64,000 nt of DNA from CALFML01 sp044222245 (GCA_044222245.1 JBGANQ010000003.1:124001-188000); one strand, 5' to 3'. Positions 26,685 through 35,128 are shown, counted from the stretch's first letter. Numbers and translations: made by a program. Notes: a model not told the origin generated them from the letters alone.

Positions 26685-27192
26685 GCGGGTCCGGGTCGGC
26701 GGCGCGGTCGGCCTGGTAGACGAGCATCTCGCGGCCGTACATCTGCGCGCATCGGGCAAATGACATCCCAATGCGCCGCATGACCGCAAGTGAGGCGGTA
26801 TTTTCTGCCACCGCGCAGGCGATCACCAGCGGGACGCCCAGGCTGAAGGTGTGCCGCAGGACGGCGGCTGCGGACTCCGCGGCATAGCCGTGGCCCCAGT
26901 ACGCCTGGCGATAGGCATACAAGAGCTCATGCTCTGCGGTCTCGGTCGCCAGCTTGATGCCGCAGCGGCCAATAAATACGCCATCGGCGCGCCGCCGCAC
27001 CGCCCAGCCGCCAAGGCCTGGGATGGCGCCGGCGGCAAGGATCCGACCAAGCTCCGCCCGGCTCTGCTCGGGCGTCCTTACGCCGTCGAGAAATCGCATC
27101 ACTGCGGGCTCGCTGTTGAGCTGATGGAGGTCGGCAAAGTGCTCTTCTGTGAAGGGCTCAAGAAGGAGGCGCGGGGTGATCAAGGTTTCCAT
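26680..27192 (-). CDS. GNAT family N-acetyltransferase (RimJ/RimL type)
   Basis: This 170-residue enzyme begins METLITPRLLLEPFTEEHFADL, the standard opening of the ribosomal-protein-alanine acetyltransferase branch. The acetyl-CoA binding motif A is YRQAYWGHGYAAESAAAVLRHTF, with the pattern R/Q-x-x-G-x-A replaced by W-G-H-G-Y-A. NTASLAVMRRIGMSF is motif B. It would transfer an acetyl group to an amine, either a protein N-terminus or a small molecule; the substrate is not predictable. It is divergent from the H1-like gene. Confidence 0.9.
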   Translation of the reverse strand: METLITPRLLLEPFTEEHFADLHQLNSEPAVMRFLDGVRTPEQSRAELGRILAAGAIPGLGGWAVRRRADGVFIGRCGIKLATETAEHELLYAYRQAYWGHGYAAESAAAVLRHTFSLGVPLVIACAVAENTASLAVMRRIGMSFARCAQMYGREMLVYQADRAADPDPR

Positions 27193-27372
27193 ATCGAGCT
27201 CGTACCCCGGCCAGCCGGGACTGCAGGCATTCCTTCATATTCTGCAATAGTAGTCAAAAGTATAAAATGTGGAACGGCAGCGGAATAATCTGTCTCCCCT
27301 TGTATCTTGCGGAACGGTCGTGTAGTTTCCCTCCCATCTGAAGATTCCACTAAACCCTAGTAAGGAAGAAAC

Positions 27373-27894
27373 ATGGCACCCCGTAGCGCAAGTGAACTGA
27401 CCGACCTTATTCACAAGCTCCGCACCATCCGCCGCCAGCACGAATCGGCCCTTGCGGAGATCGAGTCTACCTTCCGCCAGCTCGGCTTGGCGCACCTGTT
27501 CGAGTCGCCCGGTGGGCGCAAGCGCGGCCCGGCCAGCGCCGGCAAGGGTGCAAGAGGCAAGGCCAAGCCGAAGACCGGCGGCAAGACGCGCGGCAAGGTC
27601 AAGGCCGCGGGCAAGGCCAAGCGCGGCCCCAAGCCCAAGGTCGTCAGCAAGGGCAAGCGCGGCAAGCGGGCCAAGTATGATCAGACCGCCGAGGAGTTCA
27701 TCCTCAGCTTCCTGGCCAAGAACCGCAGCGCGACCACCAGCGAGATCCGCCAGCACTGGCAGAAGCAGGGCCGGGGCGGCAAGGCCGAGAACAGCCTGAC
27801 CGGGCTGGTGAAGAACGGCAAGCTGATTCGCACCGCGCGGCCCGGACAGGCGGGGAGCAGTTACTCCCTGCCGGTCACTGCCGCCACCGCCTAG
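27373..27894 (+). CDS. Histone H1-like DNA-binding protein
   Basis: This 173-residue protein has three parts. The N-terminal ~45 residues form a helical segment (LTDLIHKLRTIRRQHESALAEIESTF). A central Lys/Gly/Ala-rich tail follows (about residues 48-100, KGKRGKRAKY at its end). The C-terminal ~65 residues look like a small winged helix (FILSFLAKNRSATTSEIRQHW, ENSLTGLVKNGKLIRTA). It is probably a nucleoid-associated or regulatory protein. AAGGAAG precedes the ATG. Its stop lies 367 bp before the sterol genes on the same strand; a link is possible but unproven. Confidence 0.75.
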   Translation: MAPRSASELTDLIHKLRTIRRQHESALAEIESTFRQLGLAHLFESPGGRKRGPASAGKGARGKAKPKTGGKTRGKVKAAGKAKRGPKPKVVSKGKRGKRAKYDQTAEEFILSFLAKNRSATTSEIRQHWQKQGRGGKAENSLTGLVKNGKLIRTARPGQAGSSYSLPVTAATA

Positions 27895-28261
27895 AGCTCC
27901 GGTCCCCGCGCTCTCGCCTCTACTCCCCTCTACTCTACTCTAGCCTCCCCCACAGCCAGCGCGCGGGCGCGGTCGCCGCGCCCTTCCGCGCGGAGCCGCT
28001 GCGGCAGCCGCGCGCCGGCCGCGGTTGGCCGAATCTGCAGACATCTGCAGCGCCCTGCAGGGTGCGGCTTCGCATCAAGGCGCGGACCAAGACCGGCAGG
28101 TCGCGGTCAATTGGTGCGATTCTTCACTGATTCCGCGCCCGCCGCGGCGGCCCTGTGCGAAATCGAACAGCGACGGAAACTGCCAGCGGAAAGCCGATCC
28201 GCGGCGGGGGTCGCTGTGATATACAGCCATGTCTTTCCTACCTGGATTAGGAGCGTACGAG
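27895..28261. other. Intergenic region upstream of the sterol genes
   Basis: This is 367 bp between the H1-like gene and the sterol cluster. It holds a pyrimidine-rich run with repeated CTCTACT (about 27916-27942), a GC hairpin (27965-27983) and three clustered CTGCAG-type words near 28038-28066. The stretch 28205-28260 is less GC-rich and probably carries the promoter or leader of the sterol genes. An alternative in-frame start at 28229 falls inside it. Confidence 0.4.
27965..27983 (+). terminator. GC-rich hairpin downstream of the H1-like gene
   Basis: Perfect 8-bp arms GGGCGCGG and CCGCGCCC enclose a 3-base loop, about 70 bp after the stop codon. Only two T residues follow. It is a possible terminator separating the H1-like gene from the sterol cluster. 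Confidence 0.35.
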
Positions 28262-29467
28262 ATGGGTGTTTCGCGATCGGGACAGGAGTCGGCCGGACCG
28301 CCAGCGTCGCGGCCAGAATCGGGCAACGGGGGCAGCAAGGCGCCCTCCGGGCGGGTGCTCGTCACCGGCACTAGCGGCCACCTCGGCGCGAACCTCTGCC
28401 GCCGTCTGCTCGATGACGGCCACGCGCTGCGCGTACTGCTGCGCGCCGGCAGCAACAACAGCGCAGTGGACGGCCTGCCGGTCGAGCGGGTCTACGGCGA
28501 CCTGCGCGATGCGGCGGCGGTGGACGCGGCGGTCAAGGGCTGCCAGCGGGTCTACCACGCGGCGGCGCAGGTCTCGACGCTGTATGGGGACGCGCGGCTG
28601 CAGCGATCGATTTATGACAGCAACGTCCTTGGCACCCGCAACGTGCTTGCCTCCTGCCTCGCCCACGGGGTCGAGCGCGCGGTGGTCACCGGCAGCTTCA
28701 GCGCCGTCGGCTACGATCATCTGGAGCCCTCGCTGCCGAGCACCGAAGAGATGCGCTTTTACCCCTTCGAGCGCATGATGCCCTACGAGTGCAGCAAGGC
28801 CTTCGTCGAGCACGAGTGCATGATCGCCGCTACCCGCGGTCTTGATGTGCGCATCGCCACCTCGTGCGCGATCCTCGGGCCGCATGACTACAAGCCCAGC
28901 CGCATGGGCCGCGCCCTGTGCGACTTCGCCAACGGCAAGCTGCACGCCTATATCGACGGCGGCTTCGAGTTCGTCGCCGCGCGCGACATCGTCGAAGGCC
29001 ACGTGCTGGCGATGGAGCGCGGCCGGACGGCGCAGAAGTACGTCTTCGCGACGCAGTTTGTCACCCTCCCCGAGCTCATGGTGCAGTGGGCGGAGATCAC
29101 CGGCCAGCCGCGGCCGCGGCTCAAGCTGCCGGCGCCGCTCATGGGCGCCGTGGCTTCGGTCTTGAGCCCGCTGCTGACGCGGTTTGCGCCGAGCTTTCCC
29201 CAGCGCCTCACCCCCGGCGCCGTGCGCATCCTGCAGCTGCGGCGGCACGCCGACCTGACCAAGGCCAAGACCGAGCTTGGCTACCAGCCCACCTCGGTGC
29301 GCCGCGCCTGCGAGGAGGCCTACGAGTTCTTCGCCCGCCGCGGCGCCATCAAGAACCCCAACCCGCGGCGGATCATCGATCTCGGCGGACCCGCCACCGC
29401 CTCCCCGGCCGCCGACGCCGTCTGGCCGCACAGCGGCAGCGCCGGAGGCTGCCCAGTAGCCCACTAG
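28262..29467 (+). CDS. sdmB: SdmB-like NAD(P)-dependent 3-beta-hydroxysteroid dehydrogenase/reductase
   Basis: This 401-residue protein is an extended short-chain dehydrogenase of the 3-beta-HSD type. It has the Rossmann motif RVLVTGTSGHLGANLC (about residues 32-47) and the active-site block PYECSKAFVEHE with the Tyr-x3-Lys pair. GPHDYKPSRMGRAL and FEFVAARDIVEGHVLAME are conserved-looking regions of the family. In Methylococcus, SdmB works with the Rieske oxygenase SdmA to remove a C-4 methyl group of sterols. This protein sits beside CYP51, an SdmA-like protein and an oxidosqualene cyclase, which supports that role. The start at 28262 is preferred because GGAG lies 9 bases upstream; ATG at 28229 is possible. 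Confidence 0.8.
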   Translation: MGVSRSGQESAGPPASRPESGNGGSKAPSGRVLVTGTSGHLGANLCRRLLDDGHALRVLLRAGSNNSAVDGLPVERVYGDLRDAAAVDAAVKGCQRVYHAAAQVSTLYGDARLQRSIYDSNVLGTRNVLASCLAHGVERAVVTGSFSAVGYDHLEPSLPSTEEMRFYPFERMMPYECSKAFVEHECMIAATRGLDVRIATSCAILGPHDYKPSRMGRALCDFANGKLHAYIDGGFEFVAARDIVEGHVLAMERGRTAQKYVFATQFVTLPELMVQWAEITGQPRPRLKLPAPLMGAVASVLSPLLTRFAPSFPQRLTPGAVRILQLRRHADLTKAKTELGYQPTSVRRACEEAYEFFARRGAIKNPNPRRIIDLGGPATASPAADAVWPHSGSAGGCPVAH

Positions 29468-29579
29468 ACCGACCCCGTCTGCGTCGCTGCGCCCGCCGAA
29501 TTTCCGATGCGCGGCGGGTGCGCTCGGCCGCCGGACGCCAAGTCCGAGGTCGCCCGAGCCGGCGCGGACATTGATATAA

Positions 29580-31046
29580 ATGGAGCAGCCCGTGAGTTCG
29601 ACCACACCCAGCGATTCAGCTTCTTCCGGCCACGTCCTTCCACCCCTTTTACGCAAGAACTCCTCTTATGTGCCGCTGCTCGGGCACGCGCTGGCGCTCA
29701 AGATGAAGCCGGTGCCGCTGATGATGGAGGGCCGGCGGCAGTTCGGCGACGTGTTCGCGCTGAACCTGGCCGGGCAGATGACCGCGGTGCTCAGCGGTCC
29801 CAAGGCCAACGAGGCGTTCTTCCGCGCTCCCGATGATCAGTTCTCGGCCAAAGAGGCCTACCAGATGATGGTGCCGGTGTTCGGCAAGGGGGTCGTGTAC
29901 GACTCGCCGCCGGCGGTGATGGACGAGCAGCTGGGGTTTGTGTTCCCGGCGCTCAAGGACTCGCGCCTGCGCACCTACTGCACCTACTTCAATGAAGAGT
30001 GCGAGCGCTACTTCTCGACCTGGGGCAACGAAGGCACCGCCGACATCTACACCACCACCAACGAGCTGACGATGTTCATCGCCAGCCGCTGCCTGCTCGG
30101 CCGCGACTTCCGCAATAACCTCTCGGCCCACTTCGCCAAGCTCTATCACGACCTGCAGGGGGGCATTAACCTCATCGCCTTCTTCGCGCCGCAGCTGCCG
30201 CTGCCGGCGTTTCGCCGCCGCGACAAGGCGCGCGATGAGATCATGAAGCTGTGCGGTCAGATCACCGCCGAGCGACGCCGCACCGGGGTGGTCGAGGAGG
30301 ACTTCGTCCAGACCCTGATGAGCGCCCGCTACAAGCACGATGACCGGCCGCTGACCGATCACGAGATCACCGGCCTGGTCCTGGCGCTGCTGTTCGCCGG
30401 CCAGCACACCAGCGCCGTCATGGCGGCGTGGGCGGTGATCGAGCTCCTACAGCACCCCTACCTGCTGCCGCCGCTTTTGGAGGAGCAGGCCAGCGTGATG
30501 CGCGGCAAGACCGAGATGACCATGGAGACCACCCGCAGCATGGTGCTGCTGGAGCGCCTGCTCAACGAGACCGAGCGCACCCACCCGCCGCTCATCATGG
30601 TCATGCGCAAGGCGCTGCGCGACTTCACGTTCGACAAGTACCTCATTCCCAAGGGCTGGATGGCGATGATCTCGCCGGCGATCTCGCACATGATCCCCGA
30701 GTCGTTCCAAAACCCCGAGCGCTTCGATCCCGAGCGCTTCGCCCCGCCGCGGGAGGAGCACAAGAGGACCAACTACGCCCTCATCGGCTTTGGCGGCGGC
30801 AAGCACCGCTGCATCGGCATGGCGTTCGCGTATCTGCAGGTGCGCGCCATCATGAGCTACCTGCTACGCCACTTCGAGCTCGAGCTGGTGAGCCGCGAGC
30901 CGCGCCCCGACTACTCGGGCTTTGTCATCGGGCCGATCCAGCCCTGCCTGGTCCGCTACCGCCGCCGCCAGCCGCTGGCCCAGGCCCTTCCCACGGATCC
31001 TGCCACGACCGCGGCGACGCAAACCCAAGCTCCGAGCGCGCTTTAA
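29580..31046 (+). CDS. cyp51: CYP51, sterol 14-alpha-demethylase (cytochrome P450)
   Basis: This 488-residue P450 carries the CYP51 fingerprints. The B-C loop signature is YQMMVPVFGKGVVYD, the I-helix signature is FAGQHTSAVM, the ExxR is in LNETERTHPP, the PERF region is NPERFDPERF and the heme loop is FGFGGGKHRCIG with ligand Cys411. It should remove the C-14 methyl group of lanosterol- or cycloartenol-type sterols using three rounds of O2 and reducing power. There is no membrane anchor helix, as is usual in bacteria. The residue two after the Tyr of the B-C signature is Met where most bacterial and plant enzymes have Phe. The ATG at 29580 has no clear ribosome site; GTG at 29592, 7 bases after GGAG, may be the true start. 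No ferredoxin fusion is present. Confidence 0.92.
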   Translation: MEQPVSSTTPSDSASSGHVLPPLLRKNSSYVPLLGHALALKMKPVPLMMEGRRQFGDVFALNLAGQMTAVLSGPKANEAFFRAPDDQFSAKEAYQMMVPVFGKGVVYDSPPAVMDEQLGFVFPALKDSRLRTYCTYFNEECERYFSTWGNEGTADIYTTTNELTMFIASRCLLGRDFRNNLSAHFAKLYHDLQGGINLIAFFAPQLPLPAFRRRDKARDEIMKLCGQITAERRRTGVVEEDFVQTLMSARYKHDDRPLTDHEITGLVLALLFAGQHTSAVMAAWAVIELLQHPYLLPPLLEEQASVMRGKTEMTMETTRSMVLLERLLNETERTHPPLIMVMRKALRDFTFDKYLIPKGWMAMISPAISHMIPESFQNPERFDPERFAPPREEHKRTNYALIGFGGGKHRCIGMAFAYLQVRAIMSYLLRHFELELVSREPRPDYSGFVIGPIQPCLVRYRRRQPLAQALPTDPATTAATQTQAPSAL

Positions 31047-31070
31047 GCGCCTGCGGTAGAGGAGTCGATC

Positions 31071-32207
31071 ATGATTCGCTACGACAGCAAGTCCACCACA
31101 GCGGGCTCCGGGGCGCCGAGCTTTCTGGAGTCCAAGAACCGCCGCCAGAAGGCCCGCTCGGCGGGCATGCACCCCGACTACTGGTACCCGGCCGAGAAGT
31201 CCGAGCGCTTAAAGCGCGGCAAGGCGCTCGGCATCAAGTTCTGGGGGCGCTCGATCGCCATCTTCCGCGACCACAACGGCCAGGTGCACGCGGTCGAGGA
31301 CCGCTGCGCCCACCGCCAGGTCAAGCTCTCGCTCGGTCAGGTCAAGGGCTGCAACCTCGTGTGCATGTACCACGGCTGGGAGTTTGACGCCGACGGCAAG
31401 CTGGTCAACATCCCGCACGAGCTGTTCAACAAGCCGTTCCCGCAGATCCGCATCGGCTCGTTCCCGGTCCAGGAGCGCTATGGCCTTATCTGGATCTTCC
31501 CCGGCAACCCCGAGCTCAAGGACGTCCACCGCCTGCCCGACATCCCCGAGCTAGAGGGCGCGGACCAGTGGGGCCTGGTGTCGATCGACTTCAAGTGGCG
31601 CGGCCACCACTCGATGGTCCTGGACAACGTCAGTGACTTCACCCACGCCTACCTGCACCGCAAGTACAAGCCGTTCTCCGATGCCAAGCTGACCAAGCTG
31701 GAGACCATCGGCGACCGGGTCCACCTGTCGTACGACACCAAGGTCGGCCGCGGCCGCATCGCGCAGTACTTCGTCAACCGGCGCGAGGTCGACACCGACA
31801 AGATGGACCTGTGCTACGAGTACCCCTACCAGTGGTCCAACATCGACAACAAGATCAAGCACCACTGCTTCGTCCTGCCGATGGATGAGAAGTTCACCCA
31901 CGCCTTCTTCCTCTTCTACTTCAAGAAGCTGGTGGTGCCGGTGGTGAACCTGACGATCCCGCACGGCGTCCTTAACAAGGTGCTGGCGGTCGCCAACAAG
32001 CTGCACATCACCCCCCTCATCATGGAAGACGGCGTCGCGGTGGCGGCCGAGCAGGAGGGCTATGATGAGCACTACGACGCCCCGATCGCCGAGCTGAGTC
32101 CGGCGGTGGCGCAGTTTCAGCAGCTCACCATCCGCAAGTGGGAGGAGTACCTGGCGACGCGCGGTGCGGAAAAGACGGTCCCGCTGACGCAGCTGCGGGC
32201 GCACTGA
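31071..32207 (+). CDS. sdmA: SdmA-like Rieske oxygenase, probable sterol C-4 demethylase
   Basis: This 378-residue protein has an N-terminal Rieske 2Fe-2S domain with ligands Cys79, His81, Cys98 and His101 (CAHR and CMYHGW), then a catalytic domain with the mononuclear iron site in NVSDFTHAYLHRKY (Asp, His, His). The C-terminal third includes a hydrophobic stretch FFLFYFKKLVVPVVNLTI, perhaps membrane-associated, as would suit a sterol substrate. Bacterial SdmA oxidises a C-4 methyl group of the sterol in three steps before SdmB acts. The gene lies 24 bp after cyp51 with a GAGGAG ribosome site, so the two are surely co-transcribed. Other Rieske oxygenases (e.g. cholesterol 7-desaturase types) are alternatives, but the neighbourhood favours SdmA. 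Confidence 0.85.
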   Translation: MIRYDSKSTTAGSGAPSFLESKNRRQKARSAGMHPDYWYPAEKSERLKRGKALGIKFWGRSIAIFRDHNGQVHAVEDRCAHRQVKLSLGQVKGCNLVCMYHGWEFDADGKLVNIPHELFNKPFPQIRIGSFPVQERYGLIWIFPGNPELKDVHRLPDIPELEGADQWGLVSIDFKWRGHHSMVLDNVSDFTHAYLHRKYKPFSDAKLTKLETIGDRVHLSYDTKVGRGRIAQYFVNRREVDTDKMDLCYEYPYQWSNIDNKIKHHCFVLPMDEKFTHAFFLFYFKKLVVPVVNLTIPHGVLNKVLAVANKLHITPLIMEDGVAVAAEQEGYDEHYDAPIAELSPAVAQFQQLTIRKWEEYLATRGAEKTVPLTQLRAH

Positions 32208-32213
32208 CCGGGG

Positions 32214-32247
32214 CTGGGGCGACGCCGGACCGAGTGCGTCGCCCCAG
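32214..32247 (+). terminator. Strong hairpin between sdmA and the cyclase gene
   Basis: Perfect 12-bp arms CTGGGGCGACGC and GCGTCGCCCCAG with a 10-base loop start 7 bp after the sdmA stop. No T-run follows. It may be a partial terminator or an RNA-stability element that sets different levels of the cyclase and the demethylation genes. Confidence 0.6.
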
Positions 32248-32307
32248 TCAGCCAAGCGCAGCGACCGGGGAGCTTGCGGTGCCGCTGCAGTGAGCAAGGA
32301 GGACAGG

Positions 32308-34371
32308 ATGGAGCGAAGTGGCGACACCCCGGGCACCGGGGGCAGGACCGGGGGCGGCCAGGCGGCGCGGAGGGCGCATGCGGCGGCGGTGGCCCAGCTG
32401 CTCACTCTCCAGAAGGCCGACGGCGGCTGGGAGGGGGAGATGGTATGGAACACGATGATCCTGTCGCAGTACATCATCGTCCAGCGGGCGGTCGGCCGGG
32501 TGATTCCGCCGGCCACCGCGCGCCAGATGATCCAGCACTATCGCGTCACCCGCACCGCGGACGGCGCCTGGGGCATGCACAGCGAGTCGCAGGGCTATGT
32601 GTTCTTCACCGCGCTGGCCTACGTCGCGCTGCGCCTGTTGGGAGTCGCCAAGGACGATCCGCTGCTGGCGGCGGCGCGCGCCTTCCTGCACCGCCAGCCC
32701 GAGGGCGGGGTTGCGGCGATTCCGACCTGGGGCAAGTTCTGGCTGGCGATGTGCGGCCTGTATGGCTACGACGGGGTGAACCCCTTCCCGCCCGAGCTGT
32801 TCATCCTGCCGCAGTGGCTGCCGGTGCACCCGGTCCACTACTACTGCCACACCCGCTACATTTATCTTGCCATCGCCTACCTGTATGGCCGGCGGTTTCG
32901 CATCGACCTCGGACCGCTCACCGGCGAGCTGCGGGCAGAGCTTTACCCGCAGCCCTATGACTCGATCGACTTCTCGCAGTACCGCCACACGATCGCGGCC
33001 AGCGATCTATACGTGCGGCCGAGCGCCGCGCTGCGGGCGGCTTATGACGTAGTCTACGCCTACGAGAAGCGGCCCTTGCGCGGCCTGCGCCAGCGCGCCC
33101 TGGCCTACTGCCTGGAGCGCATCCTGTTCGAGCAGCGGGCCAGTCGCTACCAGGGGATCTCGCCGGTCAACGCCCTGCTCAACTGCCTGGCGCTCTATGC
33201 CCACAGCCACCACCACCCCGACCTCGCGCCCAGCCTGAGCGGCCTGGAGGCGTGGAAGTGGGAGGACGAGCAGGAGGGCATCCGCTACTGCGGGGCGCGC
33301 AGCAACACCTGGGACACCGCCTTTGTCGTCCAGTCGCTGCTCGCCGAGCCGACGGCGGCGCGCAGTGACCCCGCGGTGGCAGCGGCGCTGCAGCGCGCCC
33401 ACCGCCACCTGCGCAGCCTGCAGATGACCGCCGAGCTGCCGAGCTACCAGCACGAGCACCGCGATCCGATCCTCGGCGGCTTCTGCTTCTCCGACGGCCA
33501 GCACCGCTGGGCGGTGAGCGACTGCACGGCCGAGGCGGTGACCGCCCTCTTGGAGCTGGAGGGCCCCTCCGCGGCCGGGGGGCCGGCGCTGATTCCGTCG
33601 GCCGAGCACACGCCGCTTGAGCAGATCGAGCAGGCGAGCCGCTTCATCCTGCAGCGCCGCAACGCCGACGGCGGCTTTGGCACCTACGAGCGCCGCCGCG
33701 GCTCGGCGCTGCTGGAGGCGATAAACCCTTCGGAGATGTACGGCAGCTGCATGACCGAGCGCTCGTACCTGGAGTGTACGGCTTCGTCTCTGCGCGCCCT
33801 GGCCGCGGTCAAGGCGCGCTATGGGCAGCGGCTCAGCCCCGCGCTGTGGCACGGCATCACCGCCGCCCTGGGCGACGGCGTCGCGCTGCTCCGCCGGGCG
33901 CAGCGGAGCGACGGCAGCTTCCCGGGCTTTTGGGGCATCAACTTCACCTACGGGATCTTTCATGTAGTCACCGCCCTGCGCGCCGCTGGCGTGCCGGCCA
34001 GCGATCCCGCCCTGCGCCGCGCCGCCCTGTGGCTCCTTGGCAAGCAGAAGGCGGACGGGGGTTGGGGCGAGCACTACTCCAGCTGCCTGGACGACAAGTA
34101 CGTCGAGCACCCGCAGACCCAGGTGGTGATGACCAGCTGGGCGCTCTTGGCCCTGCTGGAGGTGGAGCCCGAGAGCCCGCCGGCGACCGACGCCGCCATC
34201 GAGCGCGGCATCGCCTGGCTGAGCGCGGCGCAGCTGCCCGATGGCTCGTTCCCGCAGCAGGCGCAGAACGGGGTGTTCTTTGGCACCGCCATGCTCGACT
34301 ACCGGCTGTATAAGGCCTACTTTCCGGCGTGGGCGCTGGCTCGCTACCGCTCCTTGCGGCCTAGGGAGTGA
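32308..34371 (+). CDS. osc: Oxidosqualene cyclase (lanosterol/cycloartenol synthase type)
   Basis: This 687-residue terpene cyclase has repeated QW motifs (QKADGGWEGEMVW, RTADGAWG, QRRNADGGFGTY, QRSDGSFPGFWG, QKADGGWGEHYSS, QLPDGSFPQQ). Its catalytic acid is Asp405 in the oxidosqualene-cyclase motif VSDCTAE; squalene-hopene cyclases have DVDDTA instead. VNPFPPELFILPQWLPVHP and YYCHTRYIYLAIAYLYGRRF also match the oxidosqualene branch. It would convert 2,3-oxidosqualene to the first tetracyclic sterol. His399 and Val403, six and two residues before the catalytic Asp, match a cycloartenol-type and a lanosterol-type residue respectively, so the product is uncertain. ATG 32308 is chosen for its AGGAGG site; GTG at 32290 is also in frame. 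The 3' end overlaps the convergent gene by 11 bases. Confidence 0.93.
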   Translation: MERSGDTPGTGGRTGGGQAARRAHAAAVAQLLTLQKADGGWEGEMVWNTMILSQYIIVQRAVGRVIPPATARQMIQHYRVTRTADGAWGMHSESQGYVFFTALAYVALRLLGVAKDDPLLAAARAFLHRQPEGGVAAIPTWGKFWLAMCGLYGYDGVNPFPPELFILPQWLPVHPVHYYCHTRYIYLAIAYLYGRRFRIDLGPLTGELRAELYPQPYDSIDFSQYRHTIAASDLYVRPSAALRAAYDVVYAYEKRPLRGLRQRALAYCLERILFEQRASRYQGISPVNALLNCLALYAHSHHHPDLAPSLSGLEAWKWEDEQEGIRYCGARSNTWDTAFVVQSLLAEPTAARSDPAVAAALQRAHRHLRSLQMTAELPSYQHEHRDPILGGFCFSDGQHRWAVSDCTAEAVTALLELEGPSAAGGPALIPSAEHTPLEQIEQASRFILQRRNADGGFGTYERRRGSALLEAINPSEMYGSCMTERSYLECTASSLRALAAVKARYGQRLSPALWHGITAALGDGVALLRRAQRSDGSFPGFWGINFTYGIFHVVTALRAAGVPASDPALRRAALWLLGKQKADGGWGEHYSSCLDDKYVEHPQTQVVMTSWALLALLEVEPESPPATDAAIERGIAWLSAAQLPDGSFPQQAQNGVFFGTAMLDYRLYKAYFPAWALARYRSLRPRE

Positions 34372-35128
34372 TATGGCCGCGCTCTGAGCGACCGCGCTCC
34401 CCGGCGCGCCGGGAGGGGCGGCCGATAGCAGCCACCGCGCGCTTGGCCGCCAGGATGTTCTGCGCCACCGCATCATCTTCGGGCGCCCAGGTCAGGTGCT
34501 TGCCCTCTTTGGGATCGTAGTAGCCGACATAGCCGCCCGGGTTGATGCCGAAGCTCGAGAGCCGGGCCTTGGGGTGGTGGTGGAAGGCGTTGCGTCCCGA
34601 GCGCTCGTCGTCTTCGGTAAAGTACAGCGGCAGGACGAAGTTGCTGACCACCTGCCCGTCTATCTCATAGAACTCGGTCTGGACCGGGTCGCACACCTCG
34701 TACCAGCGAAACACGCGCTCCTTGCGCCGCTCGTGGTGCGGGTGCGGCCCTTCGACAAGCAGGTTGCACTGCGGGTCGGACAGCAGCTCCAGCGCCTCGT
34801 GCGAGAAGGTGTGGCTCCACGGCTGGTTGAGGGCCTCGGACAGCTTGATCGAGACGATGCCATAGGGAATGCCGCGGTGGTTGTTGGCGTGATAGCCGAG
34901 CGCGTCGGCCACGTCCATCTTCTCCCAGACATACAGGATGGCGTCACCGCGCATGTCCGGGACCTGCTGGTGCGCGGGCCGGTGACCGGCGTGGCCCTCT
35001 AGCCGCAGCACTCCGTTTATGTCCCAGACCGGGGTGAAGTCTTCGCGAATCTGCCGGTTGACGGCGCGGATGACGTTCTGTATCTCACTGTCGGGGCGAT
35101 TGGTCAGGTTGACCACGGAGATCAGCAT
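34361..35128 (-). CDS. Putative zinc metalloprotein with HEALE motif
   Basis: This 255-residue protein belongs to no family I can name with confidence. The centre reads WSHTFSHEALELLSDPQCNLLVEG. HExxE followed by an SDP block resembles families annotated as hypothetical with 'SHE.LEMLxDP', where His and Glu probably bind a metal. Other conserved-looking segments are GYHANNHRGIPYGIVSIKL and YEVCDPVQTEFYEIDGQVVSNFVLP. There is no signal peptide. The ATG at 35128 has GGAGG 6 bases upstream and is preferred over the TTG at 35140. It converges on the cyclase gene, with an 11-bp overlap of the coding ends. Hydrolytic activity is inference. Confidence 0.65.
   Translation of the reverse strand: MLISVVNLTNRPDSEIQNVIRAVNRQIREDFTPVWDINGVLRLEGHAGHRPAHQQVPDMRGDAILYVWEKMDVADALGYHANNHRGIPYGIVSIKLSEALNQPWSHTFSHEALELLSDPQCNLLVEGPHPHHERRKERVFRWYEVCDPVQTEFYEIDGQVVSNFVLPLYFTEDDERSGRNAFHHHPKARLSSFGINPGGYVGYYDPKEGKHLTWAPEDDAVAQNILAAKRAVAAIGRPSRRAGERGRSERGHITP

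Noticed and set aside
28075..28458. A minus-strand ORF opposite the start of the SdmB-like gene
   Set aside because: It overlaps the well-supported SdmB-like gene, has no motif and lacks a ribosome site.
32308..34371. Squalene-hopene cyclase as the identity of the cyclase
   Set aside because: The catalytic motif is VSDCTAE rather than DVDDTA, and the neighbours are sterol enzymes.
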